NCBI GenBank assembly: GCA_050946935.1
Contig: JBMNVR010000012.1
Span: 1-64,000, forward strand
Reading direction: 5' to 3'
DNA from: UQRS01 sp050946935
Lineage (GTDB): Bacteria > Bacillota > Clostridia > Oscillospirales > Acutalibacteraceae
DNA: 64,000 bases
In this document: positions 16,601 to 24,552 of the stretch, one piece after another
Layout: each line of letters opens with the position of its first letter
Numbering within the stretch: position 1 is the stretch's first letter
The notes under the pieces: generated by a model
Seen by the model: the letters and a program-made list of their open reading frames with translations, nothing else
The model's database searches: none
What the model was told of the DNA's origin: nothing
Translations under genes and position numbers: made by a program

Positions 16601-18486
16601 GTGATATCTGGCTGCGCAACACCTTTACCATCGACAGTCTGGACGAGGTCAAGGATATGAAGATGTACCTCAAGATCTTCTATGACGAGGATCCGACGGT
16701 TTACATCAACGGGCAGGAAGTGTTCAGCGCCTCCGGCTATCTGACGTCGTATAAGACGGTGGGTCTTGCGCTCGAGGATACCGCACTGCTTAAAGAAGGG
16801 GTCAATACCATTGCGGTGCACGCCCACAACAGTGGAGGCGGACTTTTCATCGATGTCGGCCTCAAGGCGCAGGAGGTTGGCGGCGCGCCGATCTCTCTGG
16901 AATCGACCAATATGATTGGCACCCGGATGAAGAAATACTTCCCGCTGTCTTACCTTGTGCTGACCGGCTCTTCGCCGAACGGCACCAACTGGGTGGGTTC
17001 TTCGACCAACAACTACACCAACTGGATTTCCTCCATGAGCCAGTGCGAGATGCTGGAACCCTATTCCTATGGCGCGTTCAAGAGCAATTTGATCAAGAAG
17101 CTGCGGAACGGCCACGGCAATCTGACCGAGACGCAGATTCGGAAGATCGCCGCCTGGATTGATCTCGGCGTGCCGGCTTACGGCTCTTATGATGCCAACA
17201 CCGCATGGGGCGGAAATGAGGTTCGCTGGGCGGAGCAGTATACCAACAAGCGCGCTTTCTACACCATGATGAACGAGTATTCCAGGCTGGCGCGCGCGTC
17301 CGGCGGTACGACGCAGGGAGAGAAGCTTTCCATTTCTTATGCTGCGACCAGCGGCAAGTCTTACTCTGTGCAGGCGGCCGGCCTGGCCACCCTGAATATT
17401 GATAAGGCGTATACCGCCGGCGATACGGTAACGATCAAGCTGCCGGAGGGCGAGAAATATCTGATGCTCTGCCTGAACGCCATGATGGGCGAGGAACTTG
17501 TCTATGTGCCGAGCGGCACCTTTACCTACACGATTCCGAGCGGCATGAACGCCTATCCGCCGACCTTTGGCAGCGCGGTAAACAACACCATCACGGCGCG
17601 TTTGCCGAAGGAGGATGAACTGACCGAGCATCGCAATTTGGCGGCGAACGTCTATGATCTGGACAGCGCTACCACTGCGTATCCGCATGCCACGTCCAGC
17701 AGCGCGTACGGCGATAAAGCCCAGTTCCAGGAGCGCAACGCCATCGACGGCTTTACCGCCAATACCGGGCACGAGAATTATCCTTATCAGTCCTGGGGCC
17801 CGGATCATGAAAGTGGATATTCCTGGATGCAGGTTGACTTCGGCCGCGAGGTATATGTGGATGAGGTGCAGATTTATATCCGCGCCGATTTCCCGCACGA
17901 CACCCATTATACAAGCGCGACGCTGGAGTTCTCGGACGGGACCGAAATGGATATTACCATGACCCGGACAGCCGAGGCGCAGGTGTTTACTTTCGATGCG
18001 ATCAAGACCTCTTATATCAAGATCAAGGATTTGGTTCCCGCCGACTCGAGCACCTCGTTGTGGTCGGGCATTATGGAACTTGAAGCGTACGGCTATGCTG
18101 AACAGAAGGCGCCGGATTGTGTCTGGACGCTGGATGACGACAAGGACATTGTATACGGCATGACGCTCGGCACCGGCATTGACGCTTTCAAGGCGGGCTT
18201 CGGCACTGCTGTCACCGTGATGAAGGACGGCAAGGAGGTTACAAGCGGCCTGGTTGGAACCGGCATGACGGTTGACTATCAGGGCGTCACCTATACAGCC
18301 GCCGTTCCCTGCGATGTGGAGGGCGACGGAGGTATGACGGTCAGCGATGTGGTGGAACTGCGTAAGCTGATTGTGGCAGGAACCTCTACGCCCGCCCAGT
18401 TGAAGGCCGGCGATCTGGATGAGAGCGACACCTTGACGGTCAGCGACGTGGTGGAACTGCGTTCTCGCATTGTTAAAGGTGGTTAA
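13624..18486 (+). CDS. Secreted HzsA-like di-heme protein with three jelly-roll inserts, F5/8C and dockerin
   Basis: A 1620-residue secreted protein. In order: signal peptide (1-30); PD40/TolB-like propeller (about 60-460, including YPTVTSDGRVLYTRWDY); heme sites CVGCH (Cys538-His542) and CVECH (Cys603-His607); three repeated carbohydrate-binding-like beta-sandwiches (about 633-780, 792-935 and 947-1090, each with FDDSAWSTG-type starts); the end of the HzsA-like domain (YGAFKSNLI, AAWIDLGVPAYGSY); an F5/8 type C module (about 1340-1495); and a dockerin (about 1565-1620, two TVSDVVELR repeats). The HzsA relation is to the family fold; hydrazine synthesis is not implied. ATG 13624 is chosen 11 bases after GGAGG; GTG and TTG lie upstream. 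Confidence 0.82.
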   Translation: MKKLISLGLILCLLLSCTLIMPASTAAAAGAEGTKTTTTVNSSTLMEELMEEYTTFVVVKHKQLGGSHYAYTEALSDEMNNPGSPDGVEAVFNPGSQLVLLELEKSGDKVTRTETVLLDSTTGVIRDPDVSTDGTMVLFSWKKTSTDDYHLYEYDLKTGETTQLTFGSGIADTEPKYLPTGQIVFSSSRIIQTIDCWKTPVSNIYVCEADGSNITRLGYDQVHTTYPTVTSDGRVLYTRWDYNDRNQMYIQGVFQMFPDGTNQTELYGNNSNFPTTLLHTREIPGTTDKYISIASGHHVLQAGKLVVLDTSVGRNDDDAVEFVVKDGSSSKNDSIDGYGQSGALYKYPYAINDDLFMVSYISSGWASDKVSTPFGIYLFDMNGNKTELVAGTNALPASQIVPVATRTLFERASMVNYAKDTGTYYIGNIYEGDGLKDVAVGEAKYLRVVALDYRSYAIGATVASGTGSADPFTPISTGNGAWDVKRVLGIVPIEEDGSALFTVPSETPVYFQVLNDDGDVIQSMRSWSTLMPGETFSCVGCHEDKNTVPPVASTTTLAMAKGVQELQPDFWQTGEGYEDYDPYTTTKGFDYLEEIQPIFDESCVECHSNVEDAYDAINVSGMAGADSTVSSTALPLETEWKYTTERQSGSDWYKADFDDSAWSTGKSPFGLSTSGPGNVNTIWDSDRIYLRTEFNLNQYQYEDLVLSLDMACVMFPSIYINGVRVYSSREELTEYTTIEFTETMRAALKQGTNTIAVSAVQSELSGNFVGLSIKGSLASSDDEVEVVSTGARWKYRMSATNDVASGWNTVSFDDSSWSTSQAPFGDRENYKTSWTGSNKYIWIRQTFTIEDLSQFEDCTIEMNTWYDDNPQFYLNGHLIYTDTEGNPWVDAFTTINLGTAASDYLVEGTNVFAIQCSNDTGGRQIDSSLTLIKNAKKTVELLPDRAQGWKYVIDNAPADNWMQEGFNDSAWSTGRAPFGGDGNCNTSWTGDNSDIWLRNTFTIDSLDEVKDMKMYLKIFYDEDPTVYINGQEVFSASGYLTSYKTVGLALEDTALLKEGVNTIAVHAHNSGGGLFIDVGLKAQEVGGAPISLESTNMIGTRMKKYFPLSYLVLTGSSPNGTNWVGSSTNNYTNWISSMSQCEMLEPYSYGAFKSNLIKKLRNGHGNLTETQIRKIAAWIDLGVPAYGSYDANTAWGGNEVRWAEQYTNKRAFYTMMNEYSRLARASGGTTQGEKLSISYAATSGKSYSVQAAGLATLNIDKAYTAGDTVTIKLPEGEKYLMLCLNAMMGEELVYVPSGTFTYTIPSGMNAYPPTFGSAVNNTITARLPKEDELTEHRNLAANVYDLDSATTAYPHATSSSAYGDKAQFQERNAIDGFTANTGHENYPYQSWGPDHESGYSWMQVDFGREVYVDEVQIYIRADFPHDTHYTSATLEFSDGTEMDITMTRTAEAQVFTFDAIKTSYIKIKDLVPADSSTSLWSGIMELEAYGYAEQKAPDCVWTLDDDKDIVYGMTLGTGIDAFKAGFGTAVTVMKDGKEVTSGLVGTGMTVDYQGVTYTAAVPCDVEGDGGMTVSDVVELRKLIVAGTSTPAQLKAGDLDESDTLTVSDVVELRSRIVKGG

Positions 18487-18546
18487 ATTCTCTTTTTTGC
18501 CTGTGCAAGGCGGATGATTCATCTGCCCTGCACAGGCGCCGGAAGG

Positions 18547-18587
18547 CCGCCGAACGGGAAGATGATTTTCCGGTTCGGCGGTTTTTG
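18547..18587 (+). terminator. Terminator of the cytochrome cluster
   Basis: The arms CCGCCGAAC (18547-18555) and GTTCGGCGG (18573-18581) are perfectly complementary and are followed by TTTTTG. Confidence 0.88.
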
Positions 18588-18745
18588 CTGTAATTGAAAA
18601 AATAATCGCGATGCATACGAAGCCCCCGTTCGTTTGCGATCCGGAGAGCCTGCAAGCCGGCCATCGACGGCCGACCATGTGTATATATCGGCGCAGCAGA
18701 GAGAAACCGGCAGCCCTTGCAGAGTTCGAAAACGTATTAAGATAA

Positions 18746-18792
18746 AAGCGCCGCATCCCTTGACTATAACCAAAGGATGCGGTGTGTTTTGT
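18746..18792. terminator. Possible bidirectional terminator
   Basis: CCGCATCC (18751-18758) pairs with GGATGCGG (18775-18782), followed on the plus strand by TGTGTTTTG and on the minus strand by CGCTTTTATC. Confidence 0.5.
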
Positions 18793-19149
18793 GTTGGATT
18801 CCGTTGCCGAAGGGCGTGAGCCTGAAGGCGGGCAGTCCCCTCAAACCAGAGTCATTTTGCCGGTTGATCCGGTTGCGCTGCGCACCGGGCGCAGTCCTTT
18901 TGCATAATTTGGTGGTAGTATATTGCTTGCAAGAGCGCTCGCCCGGCTGCGGTCCGAAAGATTTTGCGCTCAGCGCGGAGGATGGCCGCCGTCTCCAAAA
19001 ATCTCCTGTACGGGACAGGAAAGAGCCTCTGCCTCTCCGATGGTTATGTGCTGATGACGGTTTTGGCGAAGGCGTATACCTTAAAAATGATGGAGGCGCG
19101 GGGATTTTTATGATTCAGTATGCGCTTTCAGCTTGGATTTTGCAAGGGC

Positions 19150-19177
19150 TTGACTTTCGCTTGGTTTCTGATAAGAT
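19150..19177 (+). promoter_or_regulatory. Promoter of the MFS gene
   Basis: TTGACT (19150-19155) and TAAGAT (19172-19177) are spaced by 16 bases, about 50 bases before the start codon. Confidence 0.5.
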
Positions 19178-19228
19178 AGTTTTGGCTGTCTTTGCGGACG
19201 GCCGGCTTTTGAAAGGGTGTTTGATGTT

Positions 19229-20449
19229 ATGCTGCGTAGTTTTGCCGGAACCAGGCTTTGCTGTTACCTCGGCCTAGTCATTCAAGCGGTGATCAACAAT
19301 CTGTCTCCGGTTTTGTTCATCGTGTATCAGGAGGAGTTCGGCATCTCTTATCTCATGATTAGCTTACTGGTTTTAATCAATTTTTCCACCCAGCTTCTGG
19401 TGGATCTTTTGTCGGTACATATTACCCGCCGGATCGGTTATCGCAGCGCTGTGGTGCTGTCGCAGGGCCTTGCGGCGGCTGGGCTGGTTTTGCTTGCGGT
19501 TTTACCGCGGCTGCTGCCTGTTCCGTTTCTCGGTCTGGTTATCCCGACCATGATCTACGCCTTCGGAAGCGGTTTGATCGAAGTGTTGGTCAGTCCCATG
19601 ATCGAGAACCTGCCCCTGCCGAACAAAGCCTCGCAGATGAGTCTGCTGCATTCCTTCTATTGCTGGGGGCAACTTCTGACCGTGCTGGTCACGACCGTGC
19701 TGCTCTATGTGTTTGGGCATGCCGGATGGGTGTTTATCCCGCTGCTGTGGGCCGTCCTGCCGCTTTGCAATCTCTTCTGCTTTTTAAAGGTTCCGATCGT
19801 CGAGGGAGAGGAGGAAAACCATGCGCCGGTGCGCCGCCTTCTCGGCAGCCGACTGTTCCGAACGGCGCTGACCATTATGCTATGCGCCGGTGCGGCCGAG
19901 CTTGCGATGAGTCAGTGGTCCTCTCTGTTTGCGGAGCAGAGTCTTGGCGTTTCCAAAGTGACCGGAGATTTGCTCGGCCCATGCATGTTCGCCCTGTTTA
20001 TGGGCGCGGGACGTCTCGCTTATGGCTTTTTTGGAAAATTTTTGAATATATATAAATGCCTGATACTCTGTGCGGTGCTGTGTACGGTGGCTTATCTGAT
20101 TACCGGACTGTCCACCTCGCCGTTGTTGGGGCTGGCCGGATGCTCTCTCTGCGGACTGTCAGTCAGCCTGATGTGGCCGGGAGCCGTCAGCCTCTCGGCC
20201 GGCCGAATCCGGGGCGGCGGCACCTCTATGTTTGCGCTGTTGGCGGTTTTCGGAGATCTTGGCTGCTCCTTCGGTCCCTTCTTAACCGGCACGGTGTCCG
20301 ACGCGGTTGCCGCGGCTGAGGGATTCCCGCTGTCTCCGCTGAACGCTGGCCTGCTGACCGGGGCGCTGTTCGGTGTTCTCATGCTGATTTTGCTGCTGCG
20401 ACTGCGAAAAAAAGAGGATGAAACGCCCCTTATCGCAGAAGAAGTTTAG
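19229..20449 (+). CDS. Major facilitator superfamily transporter
   Basis: A 406-residue membrane protein with about 12 predicted helices in two halves and a charged central loop (KVPIVEGEEENHAPVRR, about residues 190-206). The loop between helices 2 and 3 carries a degenerate MFS motif (VHITRRIGYRS), and a related segment in the second half reads GKFLNIYKC. The overall pattern resembles sugar-permease-like members such as the FucP/fosmidomycin-resistance group, but the substrate cannot be read from the sequence. ATG 19229 is chosen because GTG 19217 lies in the GAAAGGG ribosome site. The gene stands alone. Confidence 0.85.
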   Translation: MLRSFAGTRLCCYLGLVIQAVINNLSPVLFIVYQEEFGISYLMISLLVLINFSTQLLVDLLSVHITRRIGYRSAVVLSQGLAAAGLVLLAVLPRLLPVPFLGLVIPTMIYAFGSGLIEVLVSPMIENLPLPNKASQMSLLHSFYCWGQLLTVLVTTVLLYVFGHAGWVFIPLLWAVLPLCNLFCFLKVPIVEGEEENHAPVRRLLGSRLFRTALTIMLCAGAAELAMSQWSSLFAEQSLGVSKVTGDLLGPCMFALFMGAGRLAYGFFGKFLNIYKCLILCAVLCTVAYLITGLSTSPLLGLAGCSLCGLSVSLMWPGAVSLSAGRIRGGGTSMFALLAVFGDLGCSFGPFLTGTVSDAVAAAEGFPLSPLNAGLLTGALFGVLMLILLLRLRKKEDETPLIAEEV

Positions 20450-20468
20450 CAGGTTTTACAAAATACAC

Positions 20469-20497
20469 TTGTATTTTTTCGGATAAAATAGTATACT
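20469..20497 (+). promoter_or_regulatory. Promoter of the hydrogenase signalling operon
   Basis: TTGTAT (20469-20474) and TATACT (20492-20497) are spaced by 17 bases, 45 bases before the first ATG. Confidence 0.6.
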
Positions 20498-20541
20498 ATT
20501 ACTTATAAATTGCGGATAAAACGCTTGTGGAGGTTACATCC

Positions 20542-20898
20542 ATGTATGTAAAAGATGTTCGAAAAATCCTGAAGGCTGAGCTGGTCTGCGGGGAGGATCT
20601 GCTGGACATGGAGGTCCGGACGGCCTGCGGTTCGGATATGATGAGCGACGTGCTGGCCTTTGTCAAGGATCAGTCGGTGCTGTTGACCGGTCTTGTCAAC
20701 CCGCAGGTTATCCGCACGGCCGAGATGATGGATATGCACTGCATTGTCTTTGTCCGCGGGAAAGAGCCGGACGCCGCCATGACTGAGCTGGCAAAGGAGA
20801 GAAATATTGCGCTGCTCAAAACCCCGTATCGTATGTTTACGGCCTGCGGCCTCCTTTACGACAACGGACTGCGGGGAGGGTGCGAGACCGATGGCTGA
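20542..20898 (+). CDS. DRTGG domain protein (first copy)
   Basis: About 118 residues forming a single DRTGG-type domain, a small fold also found beside CBS domains and in phosphotransacetylases, probably binding a nucleotide or acting as a protein-interaction module. Visible family features are SDMMSDVLAFVKDQSVLLTGLVNPQVIRTAEMMD and the C-terminal LLKTPYRMFTACGLLY. An ATG twelve bases after GGAGG fixes the start. Its stop overlaps the start of the next gene by eight bases. A second copy lies at 23221 in the same gene group. Confidence 0.85.
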   Translation: MYVKDVRKILKAELVCGEDLLDMEVRTACGSDMMSDVLAFVKDQSVLLTGLVNPQVIRTAEMMDMHCIVFVRGKEPDAAMTELAKERNIALLKTPYRMFTACGLLYDNGLRGGCETDG

Positions 20899-21313
20899 TA
20901 CAATCAAGCTGCACTTTGTCGTTGACGGCGACGAGTTCACCTGTGCGGGCGAGGCGTCGGGAGAGACCAAGCGCACTCTAAAGCAGATTGGATTTTCCTC
21001 TGACGTGGTGCGGCGGGTCGCCATCGCCATGTACGAGGGAGAGATCAACATGGTGATCCACGCCGGCGGGGGAGAGATCGACGTGCTCATCTCTCCTGAA
21101 AAGATCGAGATGTGGCTGATCGACCACGGTCCGGGCATTGCCAACGTTGAGCTCGCCATGCAGGAAGGGTATTCCACCGCGCCGGACAATATTCGTTCTC
21201 TCGGATTTGGGGCGGGCATGGGTCTGCCGAACATAAAAAAGTATACGGATGAAATGCGCATTGATACCGAGCTGGGCGTCGGCACGACCGTATACATGGT
21301 GGTTTACACCTGA
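20891..21313 (+). CDS. Anti-sigma-factor-like ATP-binding protein (HATPase)
   Basis: A 140-residue single-domain GHKL ATPase of the RsbW/SpoIIAB group. The N box includes EGEINMVIHAGGGEI, the G1 box is DHGPGIANVELAM, and the G2 box is GFGAGMGLPNIKKYTDEM. Such proteins phosphorylate an antagonist or bind a sigma factor. In this context (DRTGG and sensory hydrogenase neighbours) it probably receives or passes on a redox or hydrogen signal. It is translationally coupled to the upstream DRTGG gene. Its partner protein is not visible in the window. Confidence 0.88.
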   Translation: MADTIKLHFVVDGDEFTCAGEASGETKRTLKQIGFSSDVVRRVAIAMYEGEINMVIHAGGGEIDVLISPEKIEMWLIDHGPGIANVELAMQEGYSTAPDNIRSLGFGAGMGLPNIKKYTDEMRIDTELGVGTTVYMVVYT

Positions 21314-21385
21314 TCGACGGGCTGCGCTTTCTCCTCTCTGCGTATGTGTAGAGTGCTTTGCACAGCGGGAATCCGGGGGTTTATT

Positions 21386-21745
21386 ATGAAAAAATGGTAT
21401 GACGAGGAATATGAATGGGAGATTGAGGTGATCGGCTTTCTGCGCGGCGATCACACAGAAAACTATTGCCGCAACGGCGAGGAGATCGGAGACAAGTACT
21501 TCTGCACCTATGGCTGTCCCGTGAACGCGCAGGGGCAGGGCATTTGCTCCAAAGCCATGATGATGATGTTCCCGGTTATGGAGGCGGTCCGAAGCGGAGG
21601 TGATTTGGAGAATATCGGCGGAAGCAGCAAATACAGCAAGGATATCGTATGTCCGGACGGCTGTGTTGTATTCCGGCTGACGGCCAAAAAACTTGGAAAC
21701 GAGAATTTCTATAAGGGAAAATTTTTTCGTAAATTTGAAGCCTGA
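21386..21745 (+). CDS. TIGR04076 family small cysteine-rich protein
   Basis: A 119-residue cytoplasmic protein. The order of conserved elements, an N-terminal beta strand (WEIEVIGFLRG), YCRNGEEIGDKY, central cysteines in FCTYGCP and ICSKA, and a late CPDGCVVFRL, matches the TIGR04076 family of anaerobes. Family function is unknown; the spaced cysteines suggest metal or redox chemistry. The ATG is preceded by a CGGGGG ribosome site. It lies between the ATPase and the hydrogenase in the same orientation. Confidence 0.75.
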   Translation: MKKWYDEEYEWEIEVIGFLRGDHTENYCRNGEEIGDKYFCTYGCPVNAQGQGICSKAMMMMFPVMEAVRSGGDLENIGGSSKYSKDIVCPDGCVVFRLTAKKLGNENFYKGKFFRKFEA

Positions 21746-21859
21746 CGGCCTTTTCGCATCGGGCTTTCGGTTTAAATGTACAAACGGCGAATAATGGGTT
21801 TTGTGCGGCGGTGTTTTTTTCGCCCTGTCCGCAGCCCTTTTTGAAAAGTGGTGTTTTCT

Positions 21860-23134
21860 TTGCGCTTTCATTCCGTTACCCTTGACGCCGACCGGTGCAA
21901 GGGATGCATCAACTGCATTAAACGATGTCCGACCCAGGCCATCCGGGTACGAAACGGCAAGGCGGTGATTCTCTCGGCATTGTGCATCGACTGTGGGGAG
22001 TGCATCCGTGTTTGTCCGCACCATGCGAAAAAGGCGGTCTTCGATGGTATGGAGATACTTGCGGACTATACATATGCCATTGCCATGCCGGCTCCGACCA
22101 TTTATGGCCAAATCGCGAATATGGACGACATCGACTACGCGCTGACGGCTTTCAAGCAGCTCGGTTTTGACGATGTGTTTGAGGTTTCCCGTGCGGCCGA
22201 GCTGGTGTCGGAGGCGACCCGACACATGATGCAAAAAGGGACCCTGCGCTTCCCGATCATTTCCTCCGCCTGCCCTGCGGTTGAACGGCTGATTCGTATC
22301 CGCTTCCCGGATTTGTGCGAGAATATCCTGCCGCTGCTTTCTCCGATGGAGGTGGGGGCCCGCATGGCCCGTAGGGAGGCGGCCGCAAAAACCGGCCTGC
22401 CGGAAAGGGAGATCGGGGTGTTTTTCATCTCGCCATGTCCGGCCAAGGTGACCGACGCCAAACAGCCCATCGGGTGCGAGACCTCGGCTGTCAGCGGCGT
22501 TTTGTCGATTGCGGACATTTATCCAAAGCTGATCGGGAAAATGAATAAAATCCGCACGCCTGAACCCCTCTCCAAAACCGGGCTGATCGGGGTAAGCTGG
22601 GCCGGCAGCGGAGGGGAATCAGCCGCCCTGCTCGACAACAGCTATCTTGCGGCCGACGGGATTGAAAATGTCATCAAGGTGTTGGAGGAGGTCGAGGACG
22701 ACAAACTTTCCGACGTGCATTTTATTGAGTTGAACGCCTGTCCCGGCGGCTGTGTCGGCGGCGTCATGACGGTTGAAAACCCGTATGTCGCCCGAACCCG
22801 CATTCAACTCCTGCGTAAATATTTGCCGATCTCCAAAAATCATCTGAGGGAGGAAGAAATTCCGCAGGAAATGCGCCAGGACAGACCGATCAAGCCTTCC
22901 AAAGCGCTCAAGCTGTCCGACAGCATTACCGAGTCGATGCGTATGCGGACCGAAATCGACGACACTTGCGCCCGGCTGCCCGGTCTCGACTGCGGCTCCT
23001 GCGGCGCGCCAACCTGCCGTGCACTGGCAGAGGATGTGGTCAAAGGCCTCGCCAACGAAAACGATTGCGTTTTCACCCTGCGTGAGCGGGTGAGAGAGCT
23101 GGCCAAGAGTGTGACCGGCTTTCGGCAGTTTTGA
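21860..23134 (+). CDS. Sensory-type [FeFe] hydrogenase (HydS-like)
   Basis: A 424-residue cytoplasmic protein. An N-terminal 2[4Fe-4S] ferredoxin domain (CKGCINCIKRCP, CIDCGECIRVCP) is followed by the H-cluster domain with ligands Cys138 (SSACPAV), Cys193 (SPCPAK), Cys294 and Cys298 (ACPGGC). A C-terminal Fes-type cluster motif follows (LDCGSCGAPTC, about residues 375-385). The proton-relay cysteine normally preceding the first ligand is Ala137, as known for sensory hydrogenases. It probably reports hydrogen or redox state rather than making bulk hydrogen. No PAS domain is present, unlike classical HydS. The TTG at 21860 matches the family start; GTGs at 21848 and 21851 are alternatives. Confidence 0.88.
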   Translation: MRFHSVTLDADRCKGCINCIKRCPTQAIRVRNGKAVILSALCIDCGECIRVCPHHAKKAVFDGMEILADYTYAIAMPAPTIYGQIANMDDIDYALTAFKQLGFDDVFEVSRAAELVSEATRHMMQKGTLRFPIISSACPAVERLIRIRFPDLCENILPLLSPMEVGARMARREAAAKTGLPEREIGVFFISPCPAKVTDAKQPIGCETSAVSGVLSIADIYPKLIGKMNKIRTPEPLSKTGLIGVSWAGSGGESAALLDNSYLAADGIENVIKVLEEVEDDKLSDVHFIELNACPGGCVGGVMTVENPYVARTRIQLLRKYLPISKNHLREEEIPQEMRQDRPIKPSKALKLSDSITESMRMRTEIDDTCARLPGLDCGSCGAPTCRALAEDVVKGLANENDCVFTLRERVRELAKSVTGFRQF

Positions 23135-23220
23135 CATGACGGCACGCGGCAAACGGAACGCGTGGCAGCGACACATTTTTGCCCGCGGCGGCGGGAAGGA
23201 TACAAAAAAGGGTGATCTAT

Positions 23221-23553
23221 ATGCTGACTGTGGACAAACTGGGGGCGGCTCTCGGCCTCGAAATCCTCTGCCCCGGCGACCCGGAGCGGGAGGTAAAGGG
23301 CGGCTACTGCGGCGATCTTTTAAGTTGGGTGATGGGGCGCGCCGCTGCCGACGACGCCTGGATTACCGTTATGGGTAACGTCAATGCCATTGCGGTGGCT
23401 GTGCTTGCCGATGTTTCCTGTATCATTTTGGCCGATTCCTCCGCGCTGGATGCCGACGCCAGGGCGCGAGCCGAGCAGCAGGGGGTGGCGGTGCTCCGCA
23501 GCGCGCAGAATCAATATGACCTGTGCTGCGCTCTGGGTCGGCTGATCGGATAA
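23221..23553 (+). CDS. DRTGG domain protein (second copy)
   Basis: A 110-residue protein equivalent to the DRTGG protein at 20542 in length and fold pattern (GGYCGDLLSWVMGRAAADDAWITVMGNVNAIAVA). The two are clearly diverged. It sits between the hydrogenase and the PHP phosphoesterase with a six-base gap to the latter. Its role in the presumed signalling module is unknown. Confidence 0.82.
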   Translation: MLTVDKLGAALGLEILCPGDPEREVKGGYCGDLLSWVMGRAAADDAWITVMGNVNAIAVAVLADVSCIILADSSALDADARARAEQQGVAVLRSAQNQYDLCCALGRLIG

Positions 23554-23559
23554 CCGCTT

Positions 23560-24276
23560 ATGTTCGAGCTGTATTACGATTTTCATATTCACTCTTGTCT
23601 CAGCCCTTGCGGAGATGTGGACATGACCCCCTATAATCTCGTGAACATGGCCGCGATCAACGGGCTGGAGGTAATCGCCCTCACTGACCACAACACCGCT
23701 CGCAACTGCCCTGCCGCCATCCGCGCAGGGGAGGAGGCAGGGCTGCTCGTTCTCCCCGGTATGGAGCTTACCACGTCGGAGGAGGTGCATGTCATCTGCC
23801 TGTTTGAACAGACGGCGGCGGCGCTGGAGTTTTCCGACTATGTTTATGCCCGCCTGCCGGATATTGAGAATATGCCGGGCATCTTTGGCGAACAGGTTTT
23901 GATGGATGAAAAGGATCATGGCCTCGGCCGGCTTTCCAAGCTGCTGATTAATGCGACGACCATCAGCGTGACGGAGGTAAAAGGGTTGGTTGAGTCTTAC
24001 GGCGGCTTTTGCTATCCCGCGCACATTGACCGCAGTTCCAACAGTATTCTCGCCAATTTGGGGGAGATTCCGCCTGAATGCGGGTTTACGGCGGCCGAAA
24101 TCTCCAAAACCGGTGACGACGCCGCGCTGATGGAGGCACATCCCATCCTGAAGGTTATGAAGCGGCTGCACTCGAGCGATGCGCACTATCTGCCTGACAT
24201 CGCCGATCCCGTGCATCGTCTTTGCCTGTGTGAGCGGACGCCGGCCGCGGTGCTTGCCGCTTTGCGCGAGGGGTAA
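23560..24276 (+). CDS. PHP domain phosphoesterase
   Basis: A 238-residue metal-dependent phosphoesterase of the PHP family. Metal-binding motifs are visible in order: DFHIHSCLSPCGD near the N-terminus, LTDHNTA around residue 45, a central Glu in GMELTTSEEVHVI, PAHIDRSS around 155, and SSDAHYLPDI near 210. Relatives act on phosphate esters such as nucleoside bisphosphates or histidinol phosphate; this one belongs to the short PHP group found beside sensory hydrogenases. It ends the operon and is followed by a terminator. Confidence 0.88.
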   Translation: MFELYYDFHIHSCLSPCGDVDMTPYNLVNMAAINGLEVIALTDHNTARNCPAAIRAGEEAGLLVLPGMELTTSEEVHVICLFEQTAAALEFSDYVYARLPDIENMPGIFGEQVLMDEKDHGLGRLSKLLINATTISVTEVKGLVESYGGFCYPAHIDRSSNSILANLGEIPPECGFTAAEISKTGDDAALMEAHPILKVMKRLHSSDAHYLPDIADPVHRLCLCERTPAAVLAALREG

Positions 24277-24315
24277 ACGCCTCGGATTGGGCCAATTCTT
24301 TCGCATATGTGGGAT

Positions 24316-24354
24316 GCGCCTTTTGAATTGGATTTCAAAGGGCGTGTTTTTGTT
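24316..24354 (+). terminator. Terminator of the hydrogenase signalling operon
   Basis: CGCCTTTTGAA pairs with TTCAAAGGGCG (about 24317-24344), followed by TGTTTTTG. Confidence 0.78.
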
Positions 24355-24552
24355 GTTATGAAAACCGAATCCTTCCATAAATGCCATAGTGCGGCATGCC
24401 TATGACCGATTGTTTGTGCAAAAGTGATTTATGGGCACCATATGCGCCATACATGCGGCAAATTACAATGTGGGTTTACAGAATATGCAATGGTATTCCC
24501 GTATTTTCTATACTATAATTTTAAACAAAGCAATGTGGAGGGAGAGGCTGTT

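Larger units (their letters stand above)
18487..19228. other. Long intergenic region with hairpins, no convincing gene
   Basis: The first part holds a hairpin (CCTGTGCA/TGCACAGG, about 18498-18536), then the terminators at 18547 and 18751. From 18800 to 19140 no open frame has recognisable protein character, a credible ribosome site or family resemblance. It may be decayed coding DNA, but I cannot name a source. The last 80 bases contain the promoter of the MFS gene. Confidence 0.5.

Noticed and set aside
13624..18486. Function as hydrazine synthase
   Set aside because: Other hydrazine synthase subunits and anammox genes are absent, and HzsA-like domains are widespread outside anammox bacteria.
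18498..18536. Hairpin CCTGTGCA/TGCACAGG just after the HzsA-like gene as a terminator
   Set aside because: It is not followed by a T-run on either strand; the next hairpin at 18547 is the better terminator.
18777..19277. A 166-codon open frame before the MFS gene
   Set aside because: No ribosome site, no protein-like hydrophobic pattern or family resemblance, and its end overlaps the MFS start in another frame.
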